64,000 bases of DNA from the NCBI GenBank assembly GCA_025457915.1, contig JALOTL010000016.1, forward strand, positions 1-64,000, written 5' to 3'. The notes beneath the pieces are model-generated. The model was not told where the DNA came from, made no database searches, and saw nothing but the letters and a program-made list of their open reading frames with translations. Position numbers and translations under genes: made by a program. Numbering within the stretch: the stretch's first letter is position 1; every line of letters starts with the position of its first letter. Below, one piece after another: positions 8,828 to 17,796 of the stretch. The stretch comes from Spirochaetota bacterium. Lineage in GTDB: Bacteria > Spirochaetota > UBA4802 > UBA5550.

Positions 8828-9817
8828 TTAAAAGAAGTTTACAACGACCCAGTAAGCCGCGGCCGATATCAAAGCGGAGCAGGGTATGGTAAGGACCCAG
8901 GCCCATACGATCTGGCCCGCCACCCCCCAGCGGACCGCGGTGAGCCTCTTCAGCGCGCCCACTCCCATGATGGACCCGGTAATGGTGTGCGTTGTGCTTA
9001 CCGGGATGCCGAGCCAGGAAGTGACGAAAAGCGTCACGGCAGAACCGGTCTCCGCGCAGAACCCGTCCACCGGCCTCAGCTTGGCCACCTTCTGCCCCAT
9101 TGTCTTCACGATACGCCATCCTCCGAACATGGTCCCCAGGGCTATGGCCGCCTGACACGAGAGCACAATCCAGAGCGGAATATGGAACTCACCGCCCAGG
9201 TACCCGGTGCTGAAAAGCAGGCTCGCGATGATGCCCATTGTCTTCTGGGCGTCGTTGCCGCCGTGGCCCAGGCTGTAAAGGGCGGCGGACACAAGCTGTC
9301 CCTTGCGGAAGATGTGGTCCACCTGCATCGGGGCATATTTCCTGAAAAGCCTGTATACCGCGACCCCCAGTCCCAGGCCGAGGAGAAGACCCAGAACGGG
9401 AGATATGAAGATGAACGCGATCGTTTTGAGGATGCCGGACCATACTAGCGATTTCATCCCGGCCTTTACCAGGGCGCCGCCTATCAGGCCCCCCATGAGA
9501 GCGTGCGACGACGATGTAGGAAGGCCGAAGTACCAGGTAAGGATGTCCCAGGCGCAGGCGCCGGTAAGGGTCGCGAAAATGATGTTGGGGTCGATTATGC
9601 TGACTTCGACTATGCCCTTCCCTATGGTGCCGGCCACGTGTAGCCCGAAAAAAAGGAAGGCGATGAAATTAAAAAAAGCGGCCCAGATTACGGCGAGCCT
9701 TGGAGAGAGGACCCTGGTGGAAACGACGGTCGCTATGGAGTTTGCGGAATCGTGAAACCCGTTTAGAAAATCGAAGAACAGGGCGAGAAAAATGAGAAAT
9801 ATGATATAAAGGTCCAT
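8828..9817 (-). CDS. pit: Low-affinity inorganic phosphate transporter (PiT family)
   Basis: A 329-residue PiT-family permease that carries metal-phosphate or phosphate coupled to a cation gradient. Both halves of the family signature are present: NGFHDSANSIATVVSTR near residue 19 and the inverted repeat GHGGNDAQKTMGI near 190, each with GxNxD-type residues. The LPTSSSHALMGGLIG and VSTTHTITGSIMGVG segments match as well. The start overlaps the end region of the DUF47 gene (two bases apart), with AGGG as ribosome site. Together they form the usual pit accessory pair. Confidence 0.95.
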   Translation of the reverse strand: MDLYIIFLIFLALFFDFLNGFHDSANSIATVVSTRVLSPRLAVIWAAFFNFIAFLFFGLHVAGTIGKGIVEVSIIDPNIIFATLTGACAWDILTWYFGLPTSSSHALMGGLIGGALVKAGMKSLVWSGILKTIAFIFISPVLGLLLGLGLGVAVYRLFRKYAPMQVDHIFRKGQLVSAALYSLGHGGNDAQKTMGIIASLLFSTGYLGGEFHIPLWIVLSCQAAIALGTMFGGWRIVKTMGQKVAKLRPVDGFCAETGSAVTLFVTSWLGIPVSTTHTITGSIMGVGALKRLTAVRWGVAGQIVWAWVLTIPCSALISAAAYWVVVNFF

Positions 9818-9818
9818 T

Positions 9819-10442
9819 TCAGCCCTGCTTTACTATTATAGATTCGACTATGTTGACAATGTCCTCGCACTGGTCGAGCACCGTTTCCGCGTCCTGGTAT
9901 ACCTCTTTCCACTTGATGATCATTACCGGGTCTTTCGTATTATCGAAGAGCTTGACTATGGTCATGTCCCTCATCAGGTCGCCGGCGTTTTCAAGCCTGT
10001 TGACCTCAATGCAGTAATTCATGAGGGTCTCGAACTGCTTGGTGTCTTTCAGGGATTTGATGACGTTTACCACGTTTTCGACAGACTCTTCGATGATCTT
10101 CGAGAATTCTATCAGGTCATCGTTCGAATCCAGTTTGTAGAGATACATTCTTTTGATTATCGTGTATATCAGGTCGACGACGTCGTCCATTTCATGCGCC
10201 AGGGAGTGTATGTCCTCGCGGTCGAAGGGTGTGATGAAGGTGCGGTTGAGCTTGTCTATTATGTCGTGGGTGATGTCGTCGCATTCGTGTTCTATCCCCG
10301 CCATTTCCCTCACGCTGGCCTCGATGAAGCCGTTTGTCGCGGCCAGCCTTGAAAAGCATTTGGCCGCGGCGGTGAGTTTTTCAGCCTGGGAATCAAACAA
10401 CTCGAAAAACTTGGTTTCTTTCGGGAGAAAACTGAAGCCCAT
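9819..10442 (-). CDS. DUF47 (PhoU-like) accessory protein of the PiT transporter
   Basis: A 207-residue all-helical cytosolic protein of the DUF47/PhoU-like family, which is normally encoded just before pit and thought to regulate it. The characteristic acidic metal-binding patches are visible: EHECDDITHDIIDKLN (about 50-65) and SLAHEMDDVVDLIY (about 80-93), plus VNRLENAGDLMRD and DQCEDIVNIVESI toward the end. GGAG five bases before the ATG supports the start. A weak PHO-box-like repeat lies at 10469-10486. Confidence 0.92.
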   Translation of the reverse strand: MGFSFLPKETKFFELFDSQAEKLTAAAKCFSRLAATNGFIEASVREMAGIEHECDDITHDIIDKLNRTFITPFDREDIHSLAHEMDDVVDLIYTIIKRMYLYKLDSNDDLIEFSKIIEESVENVVNVIKSLKDTKQFETLMNYCIEVNRLENAGDLMRDMTIVKLFDNTKDPVMIIKWKEVYQDAETVLDQCEDIVNIVESIIVKQG

Positions 10443-10468
10443 AACGACTCCTTTGTTCAGGTATTTGC

Positions 10469-10486
10469 GTTAAAGATTTTTCAATA
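10469..10486 (-). promoter_or_regulatory. Weak PHO-box-like repeat before DUF47-pit
   Basis: On the minus strand TATTGAA-AAAT-CTTTAAC matches only the second half of the boxes at pstS and pstC well. It lies 26 bp from the start codon, too close for a standard -10 and ribosome site after it, so it could be chance or a repressing position. Confidence 0.25.
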
Positions 10487-10889
10487 TGATATTGAAGTTT
10501 GATCATTTAAAATCCGGCTAAATACGCCAATATGACGATTAACCGTATAAATAATATTTATCAATTAACACTTCATTTTACAAAGCTAAAAACCATTAAT
10601 GACGTAAAAATTCAATAAAAAAAAGACGGGGTTAATATTTTTAACAGGAACAAATCAACGGTTCTAAACGGTATTTTTCCCATATCCGGATTCTTAATGA
10701 GTGCACTAAAATGGACAAACAGAGCAATACGAAAAGATACTATCGATGGAGGCTGTATTGTTCAGGAAAAATGCATGATAATTAATTCATTTTTTATTAA
10801 AAAAACATTGAAAAAAAAACATATGTCAATTAGTTTGTTAAACAATTAAAAGTTATGTTTAATCGTTAAATTTTCTTTCGTGGTCTCAT

Positions 10890-10927
10890 GCCGGGTCTGA
10901 ATAATGGAGGGTCGGCCCGGCTTTTTT
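10890..10927 (+). terminator. Leader hairpin with U-tract before the radical SAM gene
   Basis: GCCGGG (10890-10895) pairs with CCCGGC (10916-10921), followed directly by six Ts. It ends about 60 bp upstream of the chosen start at 10989. It may be a terminator of upstream transcription or an attenuator in the gene's leader; the 20-base loop makes it weaker than the other terminators here. Confidence 0.45.
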
Positions 10928-10988
10928 CCCCCATTTGAGCATCCCGAAACAGATCTGCAAACAATATAAAAAAGCAAAGGCAAAAATC

Positions 10989-12566
10989 ATGAAAAAAGCC
11001 CTTCTGGTCCACCCCCCCTTCCCTGAAAACGGGTTCTGGAACTACAAGCCCGTCTGCGCTCTCCTGGGAGCCAAATACCCGGCCCCTCCGCTGGGGCTTA
11101 TAACTGTCGCGGGTCTGTTCCCGGACCGGTGGGACCTGAAGCTCGTGGACATGAACGCGGAGGTCCTCACCGAGGGGCACATCGAATGGGCCGACATCGT
11201 TCTCACGGGCGGGATGCTCCCTCAGCAGAAAAACATCCTCGCGCTGATGGAAAGGATACACGGCCTCGGGAAACGGGTGGTGCTCGGCGGACCTGATCCC
11301 AGCTCACAGCCTGATATCTACAGGGACGCTGACTATATAGTCATGGGAGAGGCCGAGGGTGTTTTCACCGGCCTGCTTGACGACCTGGCAAAAAACGCCA
11401 CCGGCGGCATCTATTCCTCCGCGGAAAAAGCCGACCTCGCCGTAAGCCCGATACCGAGATACGATCTCCTGGACTTCAGGAACTACCTGATGATGGGCAC
11501 CCAGTTCAGCCGCGGCTGCCCGTTCAACTGCGAATTCTGCAACGTCGTCGAGCTTTTCGGCCGCACGCCTCGGACGAAATCGCCCGACCAGGTCATCCGC
11601 GAGCTGGAACGGCTCTACGGTCTCGGGTACAGGGGGCACGTCGATTTCGTTGACGATAATTTCATCGGCAACAAGAGAACCGCGAAGGAAATCCTCACCG
11701 TCCTGAGGGACTGGCTCAGGGAAAAGGGGCACCCGTTTTATTTTTCCACGGAGGCGTCGATCAACCTGGCCGACGATGACGAGCTTCTCGACCTCATGTG
11801 CGAGGTCGATTTCCGCTACGTATTCATTGGGATCGAATCCGCGGACAGGAAAGCGCTCGCCGGATCGAAAAAATTCCAGAACGTCACGAGGAACATTACC
11901 GACGACCTCATGAAGATATACCGCAGGGGGATAGTGGTGAATTCCGGGTTCATACTCGGCTTCGACCACGAGACCAGCGAGTCCGCCAGGATGATAGTCG
12001 ACACCGTTGAAGACGGCATGATACCGATGGCGATGGTGGGCCTGCTGTACGCTCTTCCGAACACGCAGCTCACCAAAAGGCTGCTGGAGGAAGGCAGGAT
12101 ATCAGAATCCGCCGGCGAGATAGAAGACGACTGGGAAATCGACCAGACGACCTCGGGGATAAACTTCGAAACCGTGAGGCCGAGGGCCGAGATATTGCAC
12201 GATTATCTGCACGTCATAACGTCGATCTACGATGACGAAAGCTATTTCGACAGGGTTCTCAGGCTGGGCATGTCGATGGAAATCCGGCCCAGGTTCATTA
12301 TGAAACCCGGAATGAGAGTGAAATCCATAATCGGTTTTTTCCGCCTCATCCGCATCATGGGCTTCAGCAAGAAAAGATCGCGTCTCTTCTGGAGAAACAT
12401 CATGCAGCTCCTGTTTCGGAAACCGTCGTCCCTTGAAACGGTCATAAACCTTATGGCCATGCACGTCCATTTCAAGAGCCAGACCGGGCACATAGCGGGT
12501 ATAATCGTTGAAAGGATAAACAGGATAAACGAGCCGGTACACGAAAAAATCAAGGCACTGGCTTGA
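10989..12566 (+). CDS. B12-binding-type radical SAM protein (DUF4070 class)
   Basis: A 525-residue protein with an N-terminal cobalamin-binding-like Rossmann domain (LVHPPFPENGFW, then VDMNAE, VVLGGPDPSS and DYIVMGEAE). A radical SAM domain follows, with cluster cysteines Cys177, Cys181 and Cys184 in RGCPFNCEFCNV. The C-terminal ~150 residues fit the DUF4070 extension seen in this enzyme group (hopanoid-methylase-like and related). The ATG at 10989 is chosen because conserved sequence begins directly after it; an upstream TTG at 10935 has no ribosome site. The substrate is unknown. It lies between pit and phoR in the phosphate island. Confidence 0.85.
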   Translation: MKKALLVHPPFPENGFWNYKPVCALLGAKYPAPPLGLITVAGLFPDRWDLKLVDMNAEVLTEGHIEWADIVLTGGMLPQQKNILALMERIHGLGKRVVLGGPDPSSQPDIYRDADYIVMGEAEGVFTGLLDDLAKNATGGIYSSAEKADLAVSPIPRYDLLDFRNYLMMGTQFSRGCPFNCEFCNVVELFGRTPRTKSPDQVIRELERLYGLGYRGHVDFVDDNFIGNKRTAKEILTVLRDWLREKGHPFYFSTEASINLADDDELLDLMCEVDFRYVFIGIESADRKALAGSKKFQNVTRNITDDLMKIYRRGIVVNSGFILGFDHETSESARMIVDTVEDGMIPMAMVGLLYALPNTQLTKRLLEEGRISESAGEIEDDWEIDQTTSGINFETVRPRAEILHDYLHVITSIYDDESYFDRVLRLGMSMEIRPRFIMKPGMRVKSIIGFFRLIRIMGFSKKRSRLFWRNIMQLLFRKPSSLETVINLMAMHVHFKSQTGHIAGIIVERINRINEPVHEKIKALA

Positions 12567-12631
12567 TTCCCGGGCTGATGCCGGGCGGCAGTAAAAAACT
12601 GCAATGCATTAACATTCAGCCCCTCCTCTCC

Positions 12632-14374
12632 CTATCGGGCGGGTAAAAGAATAACAACCGCAAAAACCGTGCCGTCACCTCCGGACTCCACGCTGATCCG
12701 CCATCCGAGCAGGCCGGCCGCGTGCTTCACGATGGAAAGGCCGAGACCGGTTCCGCCCGTGTCCCTGGACCTGCTCCTGTCGACCCTGTAAAACCTCTCG
12801 AAGATCCTGTCGAGCTCCCCGGCCGGTATTCCTATTCCCGTGTCCCTGACCCGCACCGTCAATGAACCGCCTGTTTTTTCGGCGCTCACCGTGACCGTCC
12901 CGGGAGGATTGGTGTAATTTACCGCGTTGTCTATGATATTAAAAAAAATCTCTTCGGCGAGAAAAGCGTTCCCATTTACAACACAATCCGCCGTGGAAAA
13001 ATCGTTTTTAATTTCCAGGCCTTTTTTAACAGCTTTTACCGAAAGAATATCGATGCACCCCGTGATTATTTTCCCCGGATTAATCTCTGTCATCTCTAAA
13101 TCAGGAGCTGATTCGAGCATGTTCAGCTTTAATATGTCGTTGATTATGGAATTCTGCCTCTCCGCGCTATCAAGGGCTTTTTTGATGTATTCGAGGGAAG
13201 GCCCTCCGCCGTCGAATCCCTCCAGGACCGTCTCAAGGTATCCCTTCATTATCGCTACCGGCGTCTTGAGCTCGTGGGAAAGGTTCGATACCAGGTCGGC
13301 CTTCATCGACTCGAGCTTCTTCCTTTCTGTGAAATCGTGGAGCACTATAATGACCCCCTGCAGGGTCGATTCTTCCTTTATGGGGCTGATGTTGATATGA
13401 CAGTACCTGCCTCCGAGAAGCTCATCTTCGAACTTCATACCGCTGCCGGAACCGACGGCTTTTTCTATGTTTGAATTAACCCTGCCGCTCCTCACGACCT
13501 CGTAATAGAGGCTGCCGGTCGGGTCCCGGTCCATATCGAAAAAAAGCCTGAAGGCACCGTTCGCCACGATTATCCTTTTATCGTTTCCTATAACGGCGAT
13601 GGCGTCGGTTATCGTCTCCAGGGTTATCTCGAGCTTTTTGTGCTCGAACTCCAGACTCGCGATTTTTTCCGAAATACCGTCCGCCATCCTGTTGAGCGCC
13701 CTCTGCACCTCTCCCATCTCGTCCCCGCTGTAATTCATTATCCTCTGAGTATAGTCGCCGTCAGAAAATTTCTGCGCGAAGACGAGGGTCTTTCTGACCG
13801 AACCGGTGATCTTCCCGGAAAAAACTATCACGATTAATATGGAACACCCGGCGATTACAATCCCGAATAAAAGCACGCGGGACCTGAGCCTGTCGAGCCC
13901 GTGGTCCACCTCCTCAAGGGATTTTGAAAGCCTGATGATGTAGCCGCCGGACTTTCTCGCGTAGTAAAGAAAATCATGCTTCAATGTACTGCTGTACCGG
14001 ACCGCGGACCCTGAACCGGACCTCGCCGAGTCCTTAATCTCGATCCTGTAAAAATGGTTATCCATCGAAGAGACGTCCATGACCTCTGAATCCGCCCTGA
14101 CGTTTCCATGAAGGTCGACGATCGTCACCCTGAGGCCTATAATCCCGGACATGTCCCTGACGGCCTTTTTCAGTTTATCGCTGTCTTCAAGAACGAACGG
14201 CTCCCTGAGGAAAACAAGCCCCATGAACCTGATCTTCTCGTCCATCTCCCTCTTGAGGATGCCGATATGGGTTTCTCGCATGATGTCCAGGAAGAAAAAA
14301 AGCAAGACTAAAACGAGAACGGCTATCAGGCCGGTATACCAGAAGATGATCCTGCTGCTGAGTTTATTTAGCAC
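12632..14374 (-). CDS. phoR: Sensor histidine kinase PhoR (phosphate regulon)
   Basis: A 580-residue membrane kinase that phosphorylates PhoB under phosphate limitation. Order: membrane helix about 8-30, periplasmic domain about 31-160, second helix about 165-186, HAMP about 187-240, PAS about 255-345, HisKA with His367 in SNLSHELKTPVAIMKG, then the ATPase domain with NIIDNAVNYT, DTGIGIPAG and GTGLGLSIVKHA. It begins nine bases after phoB and is the last gene of pstB-phoU-phoB-phoR. The large periplasmic domain is bigger than in E. coli PhoR and closer to the B. subtilis type. Confidence 0.92.
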   Translation of the reverse strand: MLNKLSSRIIFWYTGLIAVLVLVLLFFFLDIMRETHIGILKREMDEKIRFMGLVFLREPFVLEDSDKLKKAVRDMSGIIGLRVTIVDLHGNVRADSEVMDVSSMDNHFYRIEIKDSARSGSGSAVRYSSTLKHDFLYYARKSGGYIIRLSKSLEEVDHGLDRLRSRVLLFGIVIAGCSILIVIVFSGKITGSVRKTLVFAQKFSDGDYTQRIMNYSGDEMGEVQRALNRMADGISEKIASLEFEHKKLEITLETITDAIAVIGNDKRIIVANGAFRLFFDMDRDPTGSLYYEVVRSGRVNSNIEKAVGSGSGMKFEDELLGGRYCHINISPIKEESTLQGVIIVLHDFTERKKLESMKADLVSNLSHELKTPVAIMKGYLETVLEGFDGGGPSLEYIKKALDSAERQNSIINDILKLNMLESAPDLEMTEINPGKIITGCIDILSVKAVKKGLEIKNDFSTADCVVNGNAFLAEEIFFNIIDNAVNYTNPPGTVTVSAEKTGGSLTVRVRDTGIGIPAGELDRIFERFYRVDRSRSRDTGGTGLGLSIVKHAAGLLGWRISVESGGDGTVFAVVILLPAR

Positions 14375-14383
14375 TGTTTGGAC

Positions 14384-15070
14384 CTATTCCTTGAACCCGT
14401 ATCCGACGCCGGAAAAAGTCCTGATGATGTTTTTATAAGGGCCCAGCTTCTTCCGGAGGTTCATTATGTGGACGTCGATGGTCCTGTCCACGACGTACGC
14501 GTCCTGTCCTCTGACGCTGTCGATGATGTTGTCCCTGCTGAAGATTTTCCCCGGGTTCTCAAGAAAAATCCGGAGAATAAAAAACTCGGTCTTTGTGAGG
14601 TCCACGGATGACCCGTCTATCGATAGGGCATATTGTTCTGGATAAAGTTCCACCCCTTTGTATCTGAGGACCTGCGTCTCTTTGGCGTGAAGGGTCTCCG
14701 TCCTTCTCAGATGCGCTTTTACCCTGGCCTTGAGCTCCCTGACGCCGAAGGGCTTGGTCATGTAATCGTCGCCCCCGAGCTCGAAGCCGAGCACCTTGTC
14801 GAATTCCTCGGTCTTTGCGGACAGGAACATTACCGGGATTGAAGCGTATTCCTTTACAGACTTCAGGCGTTTGCAGAACTCGTATCCGTCGGTGCCCTGC
14901 ATCATGATATCCAGTATTATCAGGTCGGGGATGTTTCCTTTCTTCATGTGCTTTTCAGCAAGGTCTGCCGAGGAAAATGTGTTCACCTCGTAGCCCTCCT
15001 TTTCAAGATTGACCTTTATAATTTCCTGGATGTCCCTTTCATCGTCTATGGCGAATATCTTATTTTTCAT
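14384..15070 (-). CDS. phoB: Response regulator PhoB (OmpR/PhoB family)
   Basis: A 228-residue response regulator. The receiver domain has the acidic pair DD (9-10), phospho-acceptor Asp54 in ILDIMM, Ser84 and Lys106 in TKPFG. The C-terminal winged helix ends with RTIDVHIMNLRKKLG, typical of PhoB/PhoP. It is expected to bind the 11-bp-period repeats proposed here before pstS, pstC and pstB. It lies 21 bp after phoU and 9 bp before phoR. Confidence 0.93.
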   Translation of the reverse strand: MKNKIFAIDDERDIQEIIKVNLEKEGYEVNTFSSADLAEKHMKKGNIPDLIILDIMMQGTDGYEFCKRLKSVKEYASIPVMFLSAKTEEFDKVLGFELGGDDYMTKPFGVRELKARVKAHLRRTETLHAKETQVLRYKGVELYPEQYALSIDGSSVDLTKTEFFILRIFLENPGKIFSRDNIIDSVRGQDAYVVDRTIDVHIMNLRKKLGPYKNIIRTFSGVGYGFKE

Positions 15071-15091
15071 TCTCCATCCCCGGAAAAGATT

Positions 15092-15748
15092 CTACTCCTC
15101 CAGATGCCTTATGTCAATACCTTCGATATAATAAATTATCCTTTCGGCAATATTGGTGGCATGATCGCCGATCCTCTCAAGTGCCTTGGCGGCCATGATA
15201 AGCCCCAGGGCCTGTGAAATGATCTCGGGTTTTTCGGCCATGTATGAAAAAAGCTCGCGGTAAACCTGCAGGTTAAGGTCGTCCATTTCCCTGTCGCTTT
15301 CTATTACTACCCTTGCCGCCTCAGCATTCATTTCTGTCATCGACTGGAAGGCGCCGCGTATCATCCTTACAGCGATTTCAGACATCCTAGGAATGTCCAC
15401 AAGGGGCTTCAGAGACGGGCGCCCCTCCTGCCTGATTGTCTCGCACGCAATGTTGGAAGCAAGGTCGCCTATTCTTTCGAGATCCGTGTTTATCTTGAGC
15501 ATCGCCAGGACGAACCTGAGGTCCACGGCCGCGGGCTGCCTGGTCACCAGTAACCTGATACACTCCTCGTCGATTTCCACCTCCAGTCTGTCGAGCCTGG
15601 AATCGTTCCCGACTATCTCCTTTGCGGCCCTCGTATCGCCTTTTTTCAGCGATTCGACAGCCTTTGCGACGGATTCGATCGCAAGGTCGGCCATTTCGAA
15701 TACCCTTCGCTTGATTGCTTCCAACTCCTGTTCAAGATGAGTAGTCAT
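15092..15748 (-). CDS. phoU: Phosphate transport regulator PhoU
   Basis: A 218-residue protein made of two three-helix PhoU repeats. It represses PhoR signalling through the Pst transporter when phosphate is ample. The metal-binding motifs are seen in both halves: DSRLDRLEVEIDEECIRLL (about 49-67) and SDREMDDLNLQVYREL (about 150-165), with ERIGDLASNIA and ERIGDHATNIAE closing each repeat. Length is standard. It sits 22 bp after pstB, the usual order. Confidence 0.95.
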   Translation of the reverse strand: MTTHLEQELEAIKRRVFEMADLAIESVAKAVESLKKGDTRAAKEIVGNDSRLDRLEVEIDEECIRLLVTRQPAAVDLRFVLAMLKINTDLERIGDLASNIACETIRQEGRPSLKPLVDIPRMSEIAVRMIRGAFQSMTEMNAEAARVVIESDREMDDLNLQVYRELFSYMAEKPEIISQALGLIMAAKALERIGDHATNIAERIIYYIEGIDIRHLEE

Positions 15749-15770
15749 TTCCCCTCCTTTCTTTTCACTG

Positions 15771-16538
15771 TCAGCCGAACTTTCCCGTGATGTAATTCTC
15801 TGTCATCTGCAGATCCGGCCTCGTGAAGATTTTTTCCGTGCCGTTGACCTCTATGAGCTCGCCGAGATAAAAAAACGCGGTGTAATCGCTCACCCTCGCG
15901 GCCTGCTGCATGTTGTGCGTGACTATAACTATCGTATAGTTCGCCTTCAGGTCCTGTATCAGCTCCTCGATCTTCTGCGTGGATATGGGATCGAGGGCGG
16001 ACGCGGGCTCGTCCATAAGTATTATCTCGGGCTGTACCGCTATGGTCCGGGCTATGCAGAGCCTCTGCTGCTGTCCCCCGGAAAGGCCCATCGCGGACTC
16101 GCCGAGCCTGTCCTTCACCTCTTCCCACAGGCCCGTGCTCTTGAGGGACGAATCGACTATGCCCTCTATCTCGTACCTGTCCCTGACGCCGTTTATTTTC
16201 AGTCCATAGGCTATGTTCTCGAAGATGGATTTCGGAAAGGGATTGGATTTCTGGAACACCATCCCCACCCTTCTCCTGAGACCGGTCACGTCGTATTTTC
16301 TGTGATAGATGGATTCGCCGTCGATGAGAATGTCCCCTTCCGCCCTGCTCCCGGGAATAATGTCGTTCATCCTGTTGATGCACCTCAGAAATGTTGATTT
16401 TCCGCACCCGGAAGGCCCGATCAGGGCGAGCACGGAGTTTTTCTTTACCGACAGGGAAACATCCCTGACTGCCGGAACGTCTCCATAATAAAAGGTGAGA
16501 TTATTTGCCTGAATTTTATTTTCCATTATATGGACCAT
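15771..16538 (-). CDS. pstB: Phosphate ABC transporter ATPase PstB
   Basis: A 255-residue ATPase of the Pst importer. Walker A GPSGCGKS is at 41-48, the PstB-typical [16 protein letters not shown] around 93-108, signature LSGGQQQRL around 152-160, and Walker [14 protein letters not shown] follows. Two starts are possible, ATG 16538 or ATG 16526 (MENKIQ); neither has a clear ribosome site, and conserved sequence begins after the second. It heads the pstB-phoU-phoB-phoR run and is divergent from pstS, with a PHO-box-like repeat at 16594-16611. Confidence 0.95.
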   Translation of the reverse strand: MVHIMENKIQANNLTFYYGDVPAVRDVSLSVKKNSVLALIGPSGCGKSTFLRCINRMNDIIPGSRAEGDILIDGESIYHRKYDVTGLRRRVGMVFQKSNPFPKSIFENIAYGLKINGVRDRYEIEGIVDSSLKSTGLWEEVKDRLGESAMGLSGGQQQRLCIARTIAVQPEIILMDEPASALDPISTQKIEELIQDLKANYTIVIVTHNMQQAARVSDYTAFFYLGELIEVNGTEKIFTRPDLQMTENYITGKFG

Positions 16539-16593
16539 CTTGTTATTTTGTTAATAACTAACCCAACATCAATAAAAAAAATATAATGCAATT

Positions 16594-16611
16594 GTGAAGA
16601 TTTTGTTAAAA
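16594..16611 (-). promoter_or_regulatory. Candidate PHO box of pstB-phoU-phoB-phoR
   Basis: On the minus strand TTTTAAC-AAAA-TCTTCAC gives two TTxAC units exactly 11 bp apart. A -10-like TATATT starts eight bases further downstream. The start codon of pstB is about 56 bp away. Confidence 0.5.
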
Positions 16612-16672
16612 TTTCCATTTTATATTTTACTGGTTGTTAAAAAACAATAAAATCCATCAGCTCATCATGAAA

Positions 16673-16690
16673 TCTTTATATTTCTTTAAC
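16673..16690 (+). promoter_or_regulatory. Candidate PHO box of pstS
   Basis: TCTTTAT-ATTT-CTTTAAC is nearly the same as the pstC element at 6981-6998. TAAATT lies ten bases downstream as a possible -10, and the pstS ATG with its GGGAGG site is at 16744. No good -35 hexamer is present, as expected for PhoB-activated promoters. Confidence 0.6.
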
Positions 16691-16743
16691 ACGCGCCGGT
16701 TAAATTTTTTTCATAAAATACATCCAGGGAGGATTAATATTTA

Positions 16744-17565
16744 ATGTACAGAAAAACATTTCTTATTGCCGTAATACTTCTTTCTGCCGCCGCCCTCTTA
16801 ATCGGCTGTTCGAAGGGAAAAAAAGACAGGGTTATTATAAAGGGATCGACCACCGTCCTGCCGATAACGCAGAAGGCCGCGGAGGAATACAGGAAAATCA
16901 ACAAGGTTTCAATTACGATCGAGGGAAGCGGGTCCGGAAACGGAATAAAAGCGCTGATCGACGGATCGGCCGACATCGCTAATTCTTCGCGCTCGATGAA
17001 AGATGAGGAAAAGAAGGCCGCGTCCGAAAACGGCATCAAGGTGAAGGAGATCAAGGCCGCTTACGACATGATAGTCCCGGTTGTTAATCCTGCCAACAGG
17101 GTGGCCGGTCTGACGGTTGCTCAGCTCAATGCCATTTATGACGGTTCAATCAGCAACTGGAAGGAGATAGGTGGAGCCGACGGCGCGATAGTAGTTATAT
17201 CGAGGGACACGAGTTCCGGAACGTACGAGGTCTGGCATGAAAAGGTCATGAAGAAAACCGACGTCAGGAAGGACGCGCTTCTCCAGGCTTCAAACGGGGC
17301 AATCGTCAGCACCGTGTCCGAAAACCCGAGGGCCATAGGCTACGTGGGTTTCGGCTATGTAAGTCCTAAAATAAAGGCATTGAAAGTAAACGGCGTTCAG
17401 CCCACCATAGAAAATGGAAAATCCGGCAGATTTCCGCTTTCAAGAGAGCTTTACATGTATGTGAATGAAAACAAGCTTTCCGATAATGCTAAAAAATTCA
17501 TAGATTATATTCTTTCAAAAGAAGGTCAAAAACTCGTGAAAGAAGACGGTTTTATCCCACTTTGA
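16744..17565 (+). CDS. pstS: Phosphate-binding lipoprotein PstS
   Basis: A 273-residue substrate-binding lipoprotein of the Pst system. The lipobox is LIGC with Cys22. Phosphate-contacting segments of the family are visible: KGSTTVLPI near residue 33, SGSGNGIKALIDGSADIANSSR near 59-80, and SRDTSSGTYEV near 157. Length is short-form, as in Gram-positive and spirochaete PstS. GGGAGG supports the ATG. It stands alone on the plus strand, divergent from pstB, with its own terminator. pstC-pstA are far upstream. Confidence 0.95.
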   Translation: MYRKTFLIAVILLSAAALLIGCSKGKKDRVIIKGSTTVLPITQKAAEEYRKINKVSITIEGSGSGNGIKALIDGSADIANSSRSMKDEEKKAASENGIKVKEIKAAYDMIVPVVNPANRVAGLTVAQLNAIYDGSISNWKEIGGADGAIVVISRDTSSGTYEVWHEKVMKKTDVRKDALLQASNGAIVSTVSENPRAIGYVGFGYVSPKIKALKVNGVQPTIENGKSGRFPLSRELYMYVNENKLSDNAKKFIDYILSKEGQKLVKEDGFIPL

Positions 17566-17582
17566 AAAAAACACCATTTAAT

Positions 17583-17608
17583 AAAACGGCCGCAAGGCCG
17601 TTTTTTTT
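17583..17608 (+). terminator. Intrinsic terminator of pstS
   Basis: AAAACGGCC and GGCCGTTTT close a GCAA tetraloop, followed by a run of Ts, 18 bp after the pstS stop codon. This is a textbook rho-independent terminator. Confidence 0.92.
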
Positions 17609-17737
17609 AATCGCGTTGGTAAAAATGCCAATACCGTGTTGGTATCAACACCACTGAAAAAATAATTAAATCAAACAAAAAAATATATTTTGACCAGTAA
17701 TGACGGCGATTTTTCCTTTATCCCTGCCAGTTTTCTC

Positions 17738-17766
17738 TTGGCATGTTTCATGCAATAATATATAAT
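17738..17766 (+). promoter_or_regulatory. Promoter upstream of the structured repeat and cysteine-rich gene
   Basis: TTGGCA (17738-17743) and a perfect TATAAT (17761-17766) are 17 bp apart. Transcription from near 17773 would place the whole structured repeat (17797-17912) in the 5' untranslated region of the gene at 17945. Confidence 0.65.
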
Positions 17767-17796
17767 CAACGCCGTTTCACACGGCTGGATATATAT

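Larger units (their letters stand above)
10443..10988. other. AT-rich intergenic region between DUF47/pit and the radical SAM gene
   Basis: This 546-bp divergent spacer holds no open frame with convincing coding character. It contains the weak PHO-like repeat (10469-10486) on the minus side and a GC hairpin with a U-tract on the plus side (10890-10927). No cobalamin or SAM riboswitch consensus was recognised. Confidence 0.5.

Noticed and set aside
10443-10988. A cobalamin or SAM riboswitch before the B12-type radical SAM gene.
   Set aside because: No B12-box or SAM aptamer consensus could be recognised, only a single hairpin with a U-tract.
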